From JAVZIQ01 sp037440545 (GTDB lineage Archaea > Thermoproteota > Bathyarchaeia > Bathyarchaeales > Bathycorpusculaceae): 9,021 nucleotides of DNA. The notes below the pieces were generated by a model. That model searched no databases, was not told where the DNA came from, and was given only the letters and a program-made list of their open reading frames with translations. Both the position numbers and the translations under genes were made by a program. Positions 1 to 5,465 of the stretch are shown here, in pieces; within the stretch, counting starts at the first letter, position 1; each line of letters opens with the position of its first letter. Location of the stretch: NCBI GenBank assembly GCA_037440545.1, contig JBBITX010000048.1, forward strand, positions 1-9,021, read 5' to 3'.

Positions 1-52
1 AAGCCCTTCACTATAAAATTCTAGTTATTCTTTCAGATAAATATTCAACCCA

Positions 53-76
53 TCAAGTTTAAGCCTTCAAGTTTAA
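53..76. repeat. Short tandem direct repeat (10 bp, period 14)
   Basis: TCAAGTTTAA occurs at 53-62 and again at 67-76, separated by GCCT. Only two copies are present and they sit in AT-rich intergenic DNA. They could be a paired binding site near a leftward promoter or a chance duplication. The repeat itself is directly visible; any role is a guess. Confidence 0.4.
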
Positions 77-151
77 ATATTCTATTCCTATCCTGCGTGT
101 AACACGACCTGTTATTTTTGTTCAAAAACTGTTCGGAAACTTGACGCAAAT

Positions 152-170
152 GTTTATCCTTCGGATAAAC
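152..170 (-). terminator. Hairpin directly after the AcnX large-subunit stop codon
   Basis: GTTTATCC (152-159) and GGATAAAC (163-170) are perfect 8-base inverted arms around a 3-base loop. In the leftward transcript the hairpin begins 1 nt after the stop codon. No T-run follows directly; the first run of five T on that strand lies at 124-128. It may therefore mark the 3' end or an RNA-stability structure, not a classical intrinsic terminator. The inverted repeat is seen; the termination role is inferred. Confidence 0.4.
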
Positions 171-171
171 C

Positions 172-1347
172 TTATTCTTTCAATGCTGTTTTTAAGCATT
201 CTTTCAGTGGAGCCAGTATGGCGTTCGCCTTGTTTAGGGTTGGAGCGTAGTGGGCTGTCTTTGCTGAATTTGTCATTATTGTTTTTATTCCAAGCTTTTC
301 CGTCCAAGTTACAACAGCGCACGTGTCTGTCAGTATTTTTGCCCCGCTTTTTTCTATGTGCTCCGCCTGTTTTGCAGCTTTTTCTTTGACGTGCTGGGAT
401 GTGCAAATCCAAAATTCCAAATTTTGCCTAACTTCCCTGTTCCCTATTAATTCTGCTATTCGCCTTATTTCTTTTAGGGAGCAGTGGGGGCATCCTATAA
501 AAACAAGGTCTGGCATGGGTTTAGAGGTTGTTGTAAGCTCTTCAATGGTTTCCTTTATGTTTTTAGGTTCAACAACCAGTTTTTCAGGTTTCTCGGTTTT
601 AGGCATTTCTCCTTTATAATGAAACATGCTCACCATTCCTGTTGAGGCTAGGGCTGCGGCTAAATGTTTCAATTTCTCCTCATTTGGGTTTCTTAATCCC
701 TTTATAAGGGGGTTTTTATCTCCCAAAATTTTTCCGAGATATATTCCTAAAGCTCCATATTCTACTTCGCTTTTTAATAGTGCTTCAACGTTTACAAGGA
801 TGTTTGGCTGCCTGTTGATTTCCAAGTGAACTCCACATTCCGGTGTTTTCCCAATTATTGCCGCTGCAAGGGCGCTTGGCCCCCCTTCACGGTTTGTCCA
901 TGCGCCTAAAACAGAGTTTGCATAAACAACCGCTGAAGACTCAGCCCAGGCAATGTGGCTTCCTCTTTTAGGCTTTCTAATATAGTAGGGGGTGCAAGTG
1001 TAAGACTTCTTAAAGCCCATATCTTCAAATATCTTGACTAGTTCAAGCTGTTTGCTTACAAGCTTTTCAGGAAGCCTCTTAACCAAGTGTATTGTATCTA
1101 CGCCTTTAGGGTTTAGTGTTGCCTCCACTGAAGCTTTAACTCCAGATTCAGCTAAAACCTTAAGGAAATGTTTAGGGGCATCTCCCAAGGTTTTATATGA
1201 AACTCCTGAGGCGTGGGCTGAATCTATGGGAATAAGCCTTGAAGCTCCGAAAAGGTCGCCTAGCTTAACGAGGATTTTCATGCATACCTGCAAGGCCCAG
1301 CCATAATCGCCGTTATATATGGATTCCTCCCTTCTTGTCAGATACAC
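172..1347 (-). CDS. Phosphomevalonate dehydratase large subunit (aconitase X catalytic, DUF521 family)
   Basis: This 391-residue protein matches the catalytic subunit of split aconitase X enzymes. In archaea these form the [4Fe-4S] phosphomevalonate dehydratase, which converts mevalonate 5-phosphate to trans-anhydromevalonate 5-phosphate in the modified mevalonate pathway (cytosolic isoprenoid lipid synthesis). Three expected cluster cysteines are visible: C118 in TCTPY, C286 in GCPHCS and C343 in TDTC. Other family blocks are GVSYKTLG (48-55), WAESSAVVYANS (134-145), NREGGPSALAA (152-162) and TNSAKTAHYAP (359-369). The GTG start is supported by GGAGG 8 nt upstream and by the typical N-terminus MYLT. 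It lies 17 nt after the small subunit in the same operon. W150 sits where I remember Arg in the block GARTNREGG. Length is normal for a stand-alone large subunit. The enzyme family is near certain; the exact substrate is inferred from the archaeal context and the split architecture. Confidence 0.93.
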   Translation of the reverse strand: MYLTRREESIYNGDYGWALQVCMKILVKLGDLFGASRLIPIDSAHASGVSYKTLGDAPKHFLKVLAESGVKASVEATLNPKGVDTIHLVKRLPEKLVSKQLELVKIFEDMGFKKSYTCTPYYIRKPKRGSHIAWAESSAVVYANSVLGAWTNREGGPSALAAAIIGKTPECGVHLEINRQPNILVNVEALLKSEVEYGALGIYLGKILGDKNPLIKGLRNPNEEKLKHLAAALASTGMVSMFHYKGEMPKTEKPEKLVVEPKNIKETIEELTTTSKPMPDLVFIGCPHCSLKEIRRIAELIGNREVRQNLEFWICTSQHVKEKAAKQAEHIEKSGAKILTDTCAVVTWTEKLGIKTIMTNSAKTAHYAPTLNKANAILAPLKECLKTALKE

Positions 1348-1355
1348 CTTTCAAG

Positions 1356-1360
1356 CCTCC
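1356..1360 (-). promoter_or_regulatory. Shine-Dalgarno motif GGAGG for the AcnX large subunit
   Basis: On the minus strand GGAGG ends 8 nt before the GTG at 1347-1345. It lies in the 17-nt gap after the small-subunit stop and decides the GTG start of the large subunit. Confidence 0.7.
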
Positions 1361-1364
1361 ATTC

Positions 1365-1778
1365 TCAGCCTCTAAATATTTTTATAATTCCCTTGAAGGC
1401 GTCAACCTCAACCATATCGCCATTGTTTATTTTATATATATCAACCATGTCCATCATTGGTATGTCAGCCATTACTGCTCCCACAACTATAACCTGGTCT
1501 GCCTTAACGTTAACTATGGCCTTCGGCGCTAGGCCCTTCCTGGCCAGAGAGTATAGGACGTAGCTTCCAACAGTTGAGCCATATCCATGGGGGAAGCATA
1601 AAACCTTACCCTTTAGTTTTTCGCCGTGTAAGTCGTGGTTTTTGGATTTTACAACTCCTTTTTCAGGGTTAACGTCTCCTAGGAAGCTTATGGGCATTTT
1701 TGAAACAAGCGCCACGCCTAAGCATTGGCCCTCCACTATCCCCCTGCCCCTCAATGTTATTGGCCCAGCCTTTCCCAT
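1365..1778 (-). CDS. Phosphomevalonate dehydratase small subunit (aconitase X swivel domain, DUF126 family)
   Basis: This 137-residue protein is the swivel-domain partner of the large AcnX subunit encoded just downstream; the two should form the active dehydratase. Diagnostic blocks are the N-terminal GRGIVEGQ (11-18), PISFLGDVNPEKGVV (29-43), the glycine/serine motif FPHGYGSTVGSYVLY (62-76) and the acidic C-terminal part IPMMD (106-110). The serine in GYGST (S68) is the likely counterpart of the catalytic serine on the aconitase swivel domain; that is family knowledge applied to this sequence. No strong Shine-Dalgarno motif precedes the ATG (only GGGTTTGG), so the start rests on similarity to the family N-terminus. 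It lies 17 nt downstream of the HD gene and 17 nt upstream of the large subunit, which suggests one mRNA. The order here is small subunit first. Confidence 0.92.
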   Translation of the reverse strand: MGKAGPITLRGRGIVEGQCLGVALVSKMPISFLGDVNPEKGVVKSKNHDLHGEKLKGKVLCFPHGYGSTVGSYVLYSLARKGLAPKAIVNVKADQVIVVGAVMADIPMMDMVDIYKINNGDMVEVDAFKGIIKIFRG

Positions 1779-1795
1779 GTTCCAAACCCATTTTT

Positions 1796-3076
1796 CTAGT
1801 AGGATATTTTAGCGGATGATGGAATTTGGCCTAAAATTTTTGAGGCTGCCTCAGCCACTTTACCCCTGTTTTTCTCGTCTGTGTATACGCGGAGTATGTT
1901 TATGAAACCCTTCAATACATCGAATATTCCTGAGATTTCACTTAGCCTTTTAGGCTCCTTTCCGCCATCTCTGGTTTTTGTGAAAACAGGAATTTCCATT
2001 GGGTCTGTGAATATGGAGGGGTGATAGGGCACTGAGGGGACTGTTGGGACGTCTATAACTATTGTTTGAGGTTCAACCCTTGCTTCTTTGGCAATTTTAT
2101 CCCTTATCTGGTTTCTAAACTCTTCAGCGCTGAATATGTTTGAAACAGTTTTATCCTTAACGTAGAATGTTTGCTCGTATGCACATTTAAGCATCCTTCG
2201 CCTTTCAAGGTTTCTTATTATCCTGTTTGATTTTTCGCATTTTTTAAGCATGGCCCAAACTGTGTAGTCGTCCATCGCTAAATATTCCTCTGGAGTTTTA
2301 AAATTTGAAAGTCCAAGCTCCTCATCTGCCTTCTCTAAGGCTTCTGCAAGCATTATTTGAGCTGCCCTTCCAACCCTGTGGAAGTATATGCTTTTGAAGG
2401 ATTCAATGCGTGCAATTATGAAGGATTCAAGGGTTGAAAGGGCTCCTATCTCAACAGCTAGGTTTCCATCTAAAACGTCGAAGGTGTGTATAATCCGGAA
2501 AACGTCTACGAAGCCATATTCGGCTCCTGTGTGGTATGTGTCTCTTACAACGAAGTCAAGTTTATCCACGTCTATTGAGCTTCTAATAATCTGGTTTAGG
2601 AATGCCTTTCCGTCTTTGCCTAGATTTCCAACAGCAAGCTCTGATATTTCCTCAGCTTTAAAACCAAGCATGTTCAAAACGTCTTTCAGTTCGCTTTTCC
2701 TTATTATCCATGAAGTCATGTCTTCATGGGTTTTGTTAAGCCTCTTAGTTAGAAGGTGTTCAAATATGTGGGAGAAGGGGCCGTGTCCAACGTCGTGGAG
2801 GAGGGCTGCCATCCTAACAGCTTCAGCCTCTTCCCCGCTTATCAGCCTGTTAATGTTAGGGTTCTCTGAAACCCTTCCAGCCAAGTACATTGCGCCTACT
2901 GAATGTTCAAAACGAGTGTGGTTTGCCCCTGGATAAACATACTCTGCCCCTGCAAGCTGGCGAAGCCTCCTAAGCCTCTGAACAGGATAGGAGTCAATAA
3001 CCTCCTTCTCATCTTCAGTTATGTAAACATAGCCGTAAACAGGATCTTTTATTTCCCCCCAATAGGTTTTAGACAT
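1796..3076 (-). CDS. HD-domain phosphohydrolase, SAMHD1/dGTPase-like (COG1078)
   Basis: This 426-residue protein belongs to the HD-superfamily nucleotide phosphohydrolases related to SAMHD1, which cut dNTPs to deoxynucleoside and triphosphate. Counted from the chosen ATG: the family opening IKDPVYGYVYI (10-20), then RLRRLRQL (34-41), YPGANHTRFEHSVG (48-61) with first metal ligand H58, LLHDVGHGPFSH (92-103) with the HD pair H94-D95, and SSIDVDKLDFVVRD (166-179) with D171 as the expected fourth ligand. The metal set is complete, so the enzyme should be active. An in-frame GTG at 3097 would add seven residues. I prefer ATG 3076 because GAGGGA ends 9 nt before it, while nothing like a ribosome site precedes the GTG. 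It is the first gene of the leftward operon with AcnX and diverges from thymidylate kinase. The true substrate (dNTPs or another nucleotide) is not shown by sequence alone. Confidence 0.9.
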   Translation of the reverse strand: MSKTYWGEIKDPVYGYVYITEDEKEVIDSYPVQRLRRLRQLAGAEYVYPGANHTRFEHSVGAMYLAGRVSENPNINRLISGEEAEAVRMAALLHDVGHGPFSHIFEHLLTKRLNKTHEDMTSWIIRKSELKDVLNMLGFKAEEISELAVGNLGKDGKAFLNQIIRSSIDVDKLDFVVRDTYHTGAEYGFVDVFRIIHTFDVLDGNLAVEIGALSTLESFIIARIESFKSIYFHRVGRAAQIMLAEALEKADEELGLSNFKTPEEYLAMDDYTVWAMLKKCEKSNRIIRNLERRRMLKCAYEQTFYVKDKTVSNIFSAEEFRNQIRDKIAKEARVEPQTIVIDVPTVPSVPYHPSIFTDPMEIPVFTKTRDGGKEPKRLSEISGIFDVLKGFINILRVYTDEKNRGKVAEAASKILGQIPSSAKISY

Positions 3077-3085
3077 TTTAGGGCT

Positions 3086-3091
3086 TCCCTC
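3086..3091 (-). promoter_or_regulatory. Shine-Dalgarno-like GAGGGA favouring the ATG start of the HD gene
   Basis: GAGGGA ends 9 nt before the ATG at 3076-3074 and lies inside the longer reading frame that would start at GTG 3097. If that longer start were used, this motif would be coding sequence. Confidence 0.5.
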
Positions 3092-3097
3092 AAACAC

Positions 3098-3150
3098 GCT
3101 GAATAATTATTTAATGCTTCTTCACCTTATAATGTCATACTATAGAAGGT
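3098..3150. promoter_or_regulatory. Divergent promoter region between the HD hydrolase and thymidylate kinase genes
   Basis: This short AT-rich spacer serves two genes transcribed away from each other. Leftward, ATTAAATAATTATTC (3101-3115) is a TATA-like stretch that would place the start of transcription near 3080, close to the HD ATG at 3076. Rightward, the same AT-rich core or CTTATAAT (3126-3133) could serve tmk. With the second element the mRNA would begin near the ATG and be almost leaderless. Sequence shows AT-rich boxes only; transcription starts are inferred from usual archaeal TATA spacing of about 25 nt. Confidence 0.5.
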
Positions 3151-3151
3151 G
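3145..3151 (+). promoter_or_regulatory. Shine-Dalgarno-like GAAGGTG for thymidylate kinase
   Basis: GAAGGTG ends 5 nt before the ATG at 3157. It overlaps an in-frame GTG at 3151 and so argues for the ATG as the start. Confidence 0.55.
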
Positions 3152-3156
3152 TGACG

Positions 3157-3756
3157 ATGAAGGGGAAAGGATTCTTCATATGTGTTGAAGGGCTTGACGG
3201 CTGTGGGAAAACAACTCAGGCAAGAATGCTTGTTAAAAACCTTAAGAGAAGAGGTTTTGACGCTTTATATACAGCTGAACCTAGCAGGGGGAAAATTGGA
3301 AAATTCATTATGCAACACTGTTTAAACGTTGAAAAAAGAGTCCCAAGCGTGGTTGAAGCTTTACTATTCGCAGCTGACCGATTCGAACATTTAGAACATG
3401 AAGTTAAGCCTGCATTAAACATGGGAAAAATTGTTGTTTCAGACAGGTATGTTTACTCCTCCCTAGCCTATCAAGGCGCAGCTGGATTAGACCTGAAATG
3501 GATTAGAAAGGTTAACATGTATGCATTAACTCCAAACCTAGCCATTTTCATAGATGTTCAGCCTGAAACAGTCTTCAAAAGGTTGAAGCCTAAAAAGTCT
3601 GTTATGGAGAAAATTGAAACTCAGAGGAAAGTTCGAGAATACTACATGAAATTCGTTAAGAAGGGAGATCTTGTCAAAGTGGATGGAAACAGATCAAAAG
3701 CCGATGTAGCTGAAGAAATACTATCCATAGTTACTTCACATCTCCAGAATCCTTAA
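3157..3756 (+). CDS. tmk: Thymidylate kinase (dTMP kinase)
   Basis: This 199-residue cytosolic enzyme phosphorylates dTMP to dTDP with ATP, on the way to dTTP. The P-loop is GLDGCGKTTQ (12-21), followed by the substrate-binding EPS (41-43) in place of the bacterial EPG. The block FAADRFEH (71-78) and the DRY motif in VVSDRYVYSSLAYQG (93-107) are typical of the family. The lid region (about 141-164) is divergent: it has KPKKSVMEKIETQRKVREYY-like spacing with few of the usual lid arginines. The start is chosen as ATG 3157 with a ribosome-site motif just upstream; GTG 3151 would add two residues but would abut that motif. It diverges from the HD dNTP hydrolase gene and converges on the gene ending at 3766 with 9 nt between stops. 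Length is normal for the family. Confidence 0.93.
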   Translation: MKGKGFFICVEGLDGCGKTTQARMLVKNLKRRGFDALYTAEPSRGKIGKFIMQHCLNVEKRVPSVVEALLFAADRFEHLEHEVKPALNMGKIVVSDRYVYSSLAYQGAAGLDLKWIRKVNMYALTPNLAIFIDVQPETVFKRLKPKKSVMEKIETQRKVREYYMKFVKKGDLVKVDGNRSKADVAEEILSIVTSHLQNP

Positions 3757-3765
3757 ACTAGCCTC

Positions 3766-4266
3766 TCATAACGTTTTTAAAACTTTCCTTGAGAAATACT
3801 CGTTAACCCTGTTTACAAAAAGGTTGAGTATTTCTTCAGGAGGAACATGTCTCGGGCCTCTCTCATGGTAAACCTGCATTTCAACAAGATTTGAATTAAA
3901 TATTAAACGGATAATGTAGTAGTCAAACTTCAAGGGAAAACTCTTTCCATCCTCCAACTTGTAATATCTAAGGGCGCAAAAGAAGTCCATAAAATGGAAT
4001 GGCTTCTTCCTTAAGGCTTCCAAAACCCTTGACGTTTCCTCACTGTTTAAAAAGTTGAATATGTTGGATTCAGCTATTCCAAACTCTAAAATTGCCTTAC
4101 AACCAGGCGTGGGAGGCTCTGTAACCTCTTCAAGCTTGAATTCAACGCCGTTCATTTTATTCAAAGTTTGAACTATAACCTGCTGAAGCTTCCTGTTTGA
4201 AATATATGTTTGCAGCTTTATGGTTTTATGAGGTTTCTCTGGGAAGCCCTCATACAATCCAAGCAT
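3766..4266 (-). CDS. Conserved archaeal protein of unknown function (166 aa)
   Basis: I do not recognise a named family. The protein is soluble in appearance, with no signal peptide or membrane helix. It opens MLGLYEGFPEKPHKTIKL, has a conserved-looking core DFFCALRYYKLEDGK (94-108) followed by PLKFDYYIIRLIF (111-123), and ends with an amphipathic helix (about 144-166). Its alternating hydrophobic stretches suggest an alpha/beta fold. From memory, similar proteins occur in Bathyarchaeia-like genomes next to zinc-ribbon genes, but I cannot verify this. The ATG lies 10 nt after the stop of the p27-type zinc-ribbon gene, so the two are probably co-transcribed and may be partners. The upstream ribosome site is weak (AGGG). 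The stop is 9 nt from the convergent tmk stop, so the two transcripts likely overlap at their 3' ends. Confidence 0.82.
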   Translation of the reverse strand: MLGLYEGFPEKPHKTIKLQTYISNRKLQQVIVQTLNKMNGVEFKLEEVTEPPTPGCKAILEFGIAESNIFNFLNSEETSRVLEALRKKPFHFMDFFCALRYYKLEDGKSFPLKFDYYIIRLIFNSNLVEMQVYHERGPRHVPPEEILNLFVNRVNEYFSRKVLKTL

Positions 4267-4276
4267 AATGGCAGCC

Positions 4277-4636
4277 CTAAAACTTTTTAGCCCTTCTCAT
4301 TTTTTCAAGGTTTCCAAGAAGCTCCGACAGGGCGGCGCTTAGCTTTTGAAGCTCCTCAGGGTTTTCCTCCCTCTGCATCTTGTTTTGTATATCCTGAATC
4401 TTCGCCATCAATGCAGATTCAAGGTTTTCTAAAGCCATGGCGCTTGTAACTTTAGAAATCTCCTCATCCTCCCTTACCAGAATAACCCTCTTCTCACATT
4501 TCCCACACCAGAGCTCCCCACTTTTAAGTTTGAAAATTGGAGAGGCACATGCTGGACAGGCAAGGTCTGTAAGAGTGTGACCTTGACGAAGCATGTCAGC
4601 CATACGCTTAATATACTGATCTTCCCTATGCGACAT
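4277..4636 (-). CDS. Sssca1/p27 autoantigen-type zinc ribbon protein with coiled coil (UPF0148-like)
   Basis: This 119-residue protein matches the Auto_anti-p27 (Sjogren/scleroderma autoantigen 1) family. The N-terminal helix IKRMADMLRQGHTLTDLACP is the family signature, followed by a four-cysteine zinc ribbon: CPAC (C27, C30) and CGKC (C44, C47). Residues about 60-115 are highly charged, with heptad-like leucine and methionine spacing (MALENLESALMAKI, then LQKLSAALSELLGNL), so a coiled coil is likely. The ATG has GGAGG 7 nt upstream. It is the first gene of a leftward pair with the 166-residue unknown protein and diverges from the UPF0147 gene. The biochemical role in archaea is unknown; the zinc ribbon plus coiled coil suggests an adaptor or nucleic-acid/protein contact module. 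Family assignment is strong; function is inference. Confidence 0.88.
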   Translation of the reverse strand: MSHREDQYIKRMADMLRQGHTLTDLACPACASPIFKLKSGELWCGKCEKRVILVREDEEISKVTSAMALENLESALMAKIQDIQNKMQREENPEELQKLSAALSELLGNLEKMRRAKKF

Positions 4637-4643
4637 TTAAAGG

Positions 4644-4648
4644 CCTCC
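4644..4648 (-). promoter_or_regulatory. Shine-Dalgarno motif GGAGG for the p27-type zinc ribbon gene
   Basis: On the minus strand GGAGG is followed by a 7-nt spacer and the ATG at 4636-4634. It is one of the two perfect GGAGG sites that fix a start in this window. Confidence 0.7.
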
Positions 4649-4654
4649 ATCTAA

Positions 4655-4680
4655 GAATAGATATAAAAGCCTATATAACT
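4655..4680. promoter_or_regulatory. Divergent promoter between the zinc ribbon pair and UPF0147
   Basis: Rightward, ATATAAAAG (4661-4669) is a good archaeal TATA box that would start transcription near 4690, about 20 nt before the UPF0147 ATG. Leftward, TTATATAGG (4672-4680) or CTTTTATAT (4661-4669) would start transcripts near 4640-4650. The two sets overlap, so polymerase loading in one direction may compete with the other. Boxes are seen; start points are inferred. Confidence 0.55.
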
Positions 4681-4709
4681 TGATTATCTGAAATGATTTC
4701 GGTGGTCGA

Positions 4710-4988
4710 ATGGCTAGAAAGAGAAAACAACAGGAATACGAGGAGAGAATAAAGCAGGCACTAGCCGTTTTAGGAGAAGTTTCAGAAGACACAACAACTC
4801 CACGCAATATTAGAAGAGCCGCCAAAGACTCAATGGAAGCCCTTCAGACAACAGAGTTCACCCCGGCGGTAAGAGCCTCAAACGCCATATCCATACTTGA
4901 CGACATCCTCCAAGACCCAAACATGCCCCCATACACCAGAGTAAAACTTTGGAACGTGATGAGCATACTGGAAGCCATAAAAGACTAA
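4710..4988 (+). CDS. UPF0147 family protein (COG1698)
   Basis: This 92-residue archaeal protein of unknown function shows the UPF0147 signature. It has a basic N-terminus MARKRKQQ, then a leucine/valine-rich helix ERIKQALAVLGEVSEDTTTP (12-31), IRRAAKDSMEAL (34-45) and the block AVRASNAISILDDILQDPNMP (53-73) ending in helix TRVKLWNVMSILEAI. The whole chain looks alpha-helical and lacks cysteines, membrane segments and catalytic motifs. The ATG follows GGTGG (4701-4705) at 4 nt and a good TATA box about 45 nt upstream. It is followed after 29 nt by the cupin gene, possibly on the same mRNA. The family is confidently recognised; its biological role is not known to me. Confidence 0.9.
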   Translation: MARKRKQQEYEERIKQALAVLGEVSEDTTTPRNIRRAAKDSMEALQTTEFTPAVRASNAISILDDILQDPNMPPYTRVKLWNVMSILEAIKD

Positions 4989-5017
4989 AATGTAAAGTCT
5001 AATTTAGGACGGATGCT

Positions 5018-5365
5018 ATGAGAGTTTTCCATTACAGCGAGGTTAAGGCTGAAGAAGCCGCGGAGCCAGGGGCATCAAACCTGAAGGTAAGATGGCTTAT
5101 AAAAAGGGATATGGGAGCTGAAAACTTCGCCATGCGACTTTTCGAAATAGAACCTGGAGGTCAAAGTCCCCTCCACAGCCACCCATGGGAACATGAGGTC
5201 TTCATATTGGAGGGGGATGGAGAGGTTTTAGGAGCTGATGGAGAGAGGAAGCTTAAACCTGGAGACGTTGTATTTGTTTTACCAAATGAGGAGCACCAGT
5301 TTAGAAACAAAGGGCAAAAAACGTTTAAGTTTTTATGCCTTATTCCGAACAAGCCTAAACCATAA
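5018..5365 (+). CDS. Small single-domain cupin (Cupin_2)
   Basis: This 115-residue protein is a one-domain beta-barrel cupin. Motif 1 is GGQSPLHSHPWEHEVFILEG (47-66) with metal ligands H53, H55 and E60; motif 2 is PGDVVFVLPNEEHQFRN (81-97) with H93. The full three-His/one-Glu metal set is therefore present and a divalent metal is expected. Cupins of this size include dioxygenases, isomerases and sugar- or ligand-binding proteins, so the substrate cannot be named. There is no signal peptide. The ATG is preceded only by weak GGA motifs (5007-5014). An overlapping out-of-frame ATG lies at 5013. It sits 29 nt after UPF0147, with no clear promoter in the gap, which suggests co-transcription, although the two proteins have no obvious functional link. 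Confidence 0.9.
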   Translation: MRVFHYSEVKAEEAAEPGASNLKVRWLIKRDMGAENFAMRLFEIEPGGQSPLHSHPWEHEVFILEGDGEVLGADGERKLKPGDVVFVLPNEEHQFRNKGQKTFKFLCLIPNKPKP

Positions 5366-5415
5366 CTTTAAGATTTAACTGTTAGGCGTTTAACCTTTAC
5401 ATGTTTTCGTTAAGA

Positions 5416-5421
5416 TTATAT
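5416..5421 (+). promoter_or_regulatory. TATA-like element upstream of the FAD oxidoreductase gene
   Basis: TTATAT lies 44 nt before the TTG start at 5466. With usual archaeal spacing, transcription would begin near 5444, leaving a short leader that contains the AAGGGG ribosome-site motif. The rest of the 5366-5465 spacer shows no structure I can support. Confidence 0.4.
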
Positions 5422-5450
5422 GCGTGGTATTACATCTAATTTAGGGTTTC

Positions 5451-5456
5451 AAGGGG
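5451..5456 (+). promoter_or_regulatory. Shine-Dalgarno-like AAGGGG for the FAD oxidoreductase (TTG start)
   Basis: AAGGGG is followed by 9 nt and then TTG 5466. A second candidate, GAAGG (5459-5463), lies too close. An in-frame TAG at 5442-5444 rules out any start further upstream, and the nucleotide-binding motif begins only eight residues in, so TTG is the only sensible start. Confidence 0.55.
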
Positions 5457-5465
5457 CAGAAGGCT

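Larger units (their letters stand above)
1..171. other. Left-edge non-coding stretch
   Basis: I see no supportable gene here. It is AT-rich and lies downstream of the leftward AcnX operon. It holds a tandem 10-base direct repeat (53-76), a small palindrome CGTGT-A-ACACG (96-106) and the hairpin at 152-170. Read leftward, TATA-like stretches (GAATATTTAAAC at 71-82 and ATTTTATAG at 12-20) could be promoter elements for a gene beyond the left edge, but that gene is not visible. Confidence 0.5.

Noticed and set aside
15..60. Possible C/D box guide RNA on the minus strand (TTGATGG followed by CTGA)
   Set aside because: The C box is imperfect, the C-to-D spacing covers only half a guide RNA, and no C'/D' pair or flanking terminal stem is visible.
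53..76. CRISPR-like repeat
   Set aside because: There are only two 10-base copies with a 4-base spacer; repeat and spacer are far too short and no cas gene is present.
1..171. tRNA gene in the left intergenic region
   Set aside because: No T-loop consensus, anticodon stem or acceptor pairing could be found on either strand.
122..412. Open frame of 96 codons on the minus strand overlapping the end of the AcnX large subunit
   Set aside because: It is on the same strand in another frame, overlaps a conserved AcnX C-terminus, and its translation is basic and low in structure.
2388..2936. Open frame of 182 codons on the plus strand
   Set aside because: It lies entirely antisense to the HD hydrolase gene, whose motifs and catalytic residues are intact; its translation is serine- and proline-rich with no recognisable domain, as expected of a shadow frame.
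3097..3097. GTG at 3097 as start of the HD gene
   Set aside because: It is in frame but has no ribosome site, and GAGGGA sits just before the internal ATG at 3076; kept as an alternative only.
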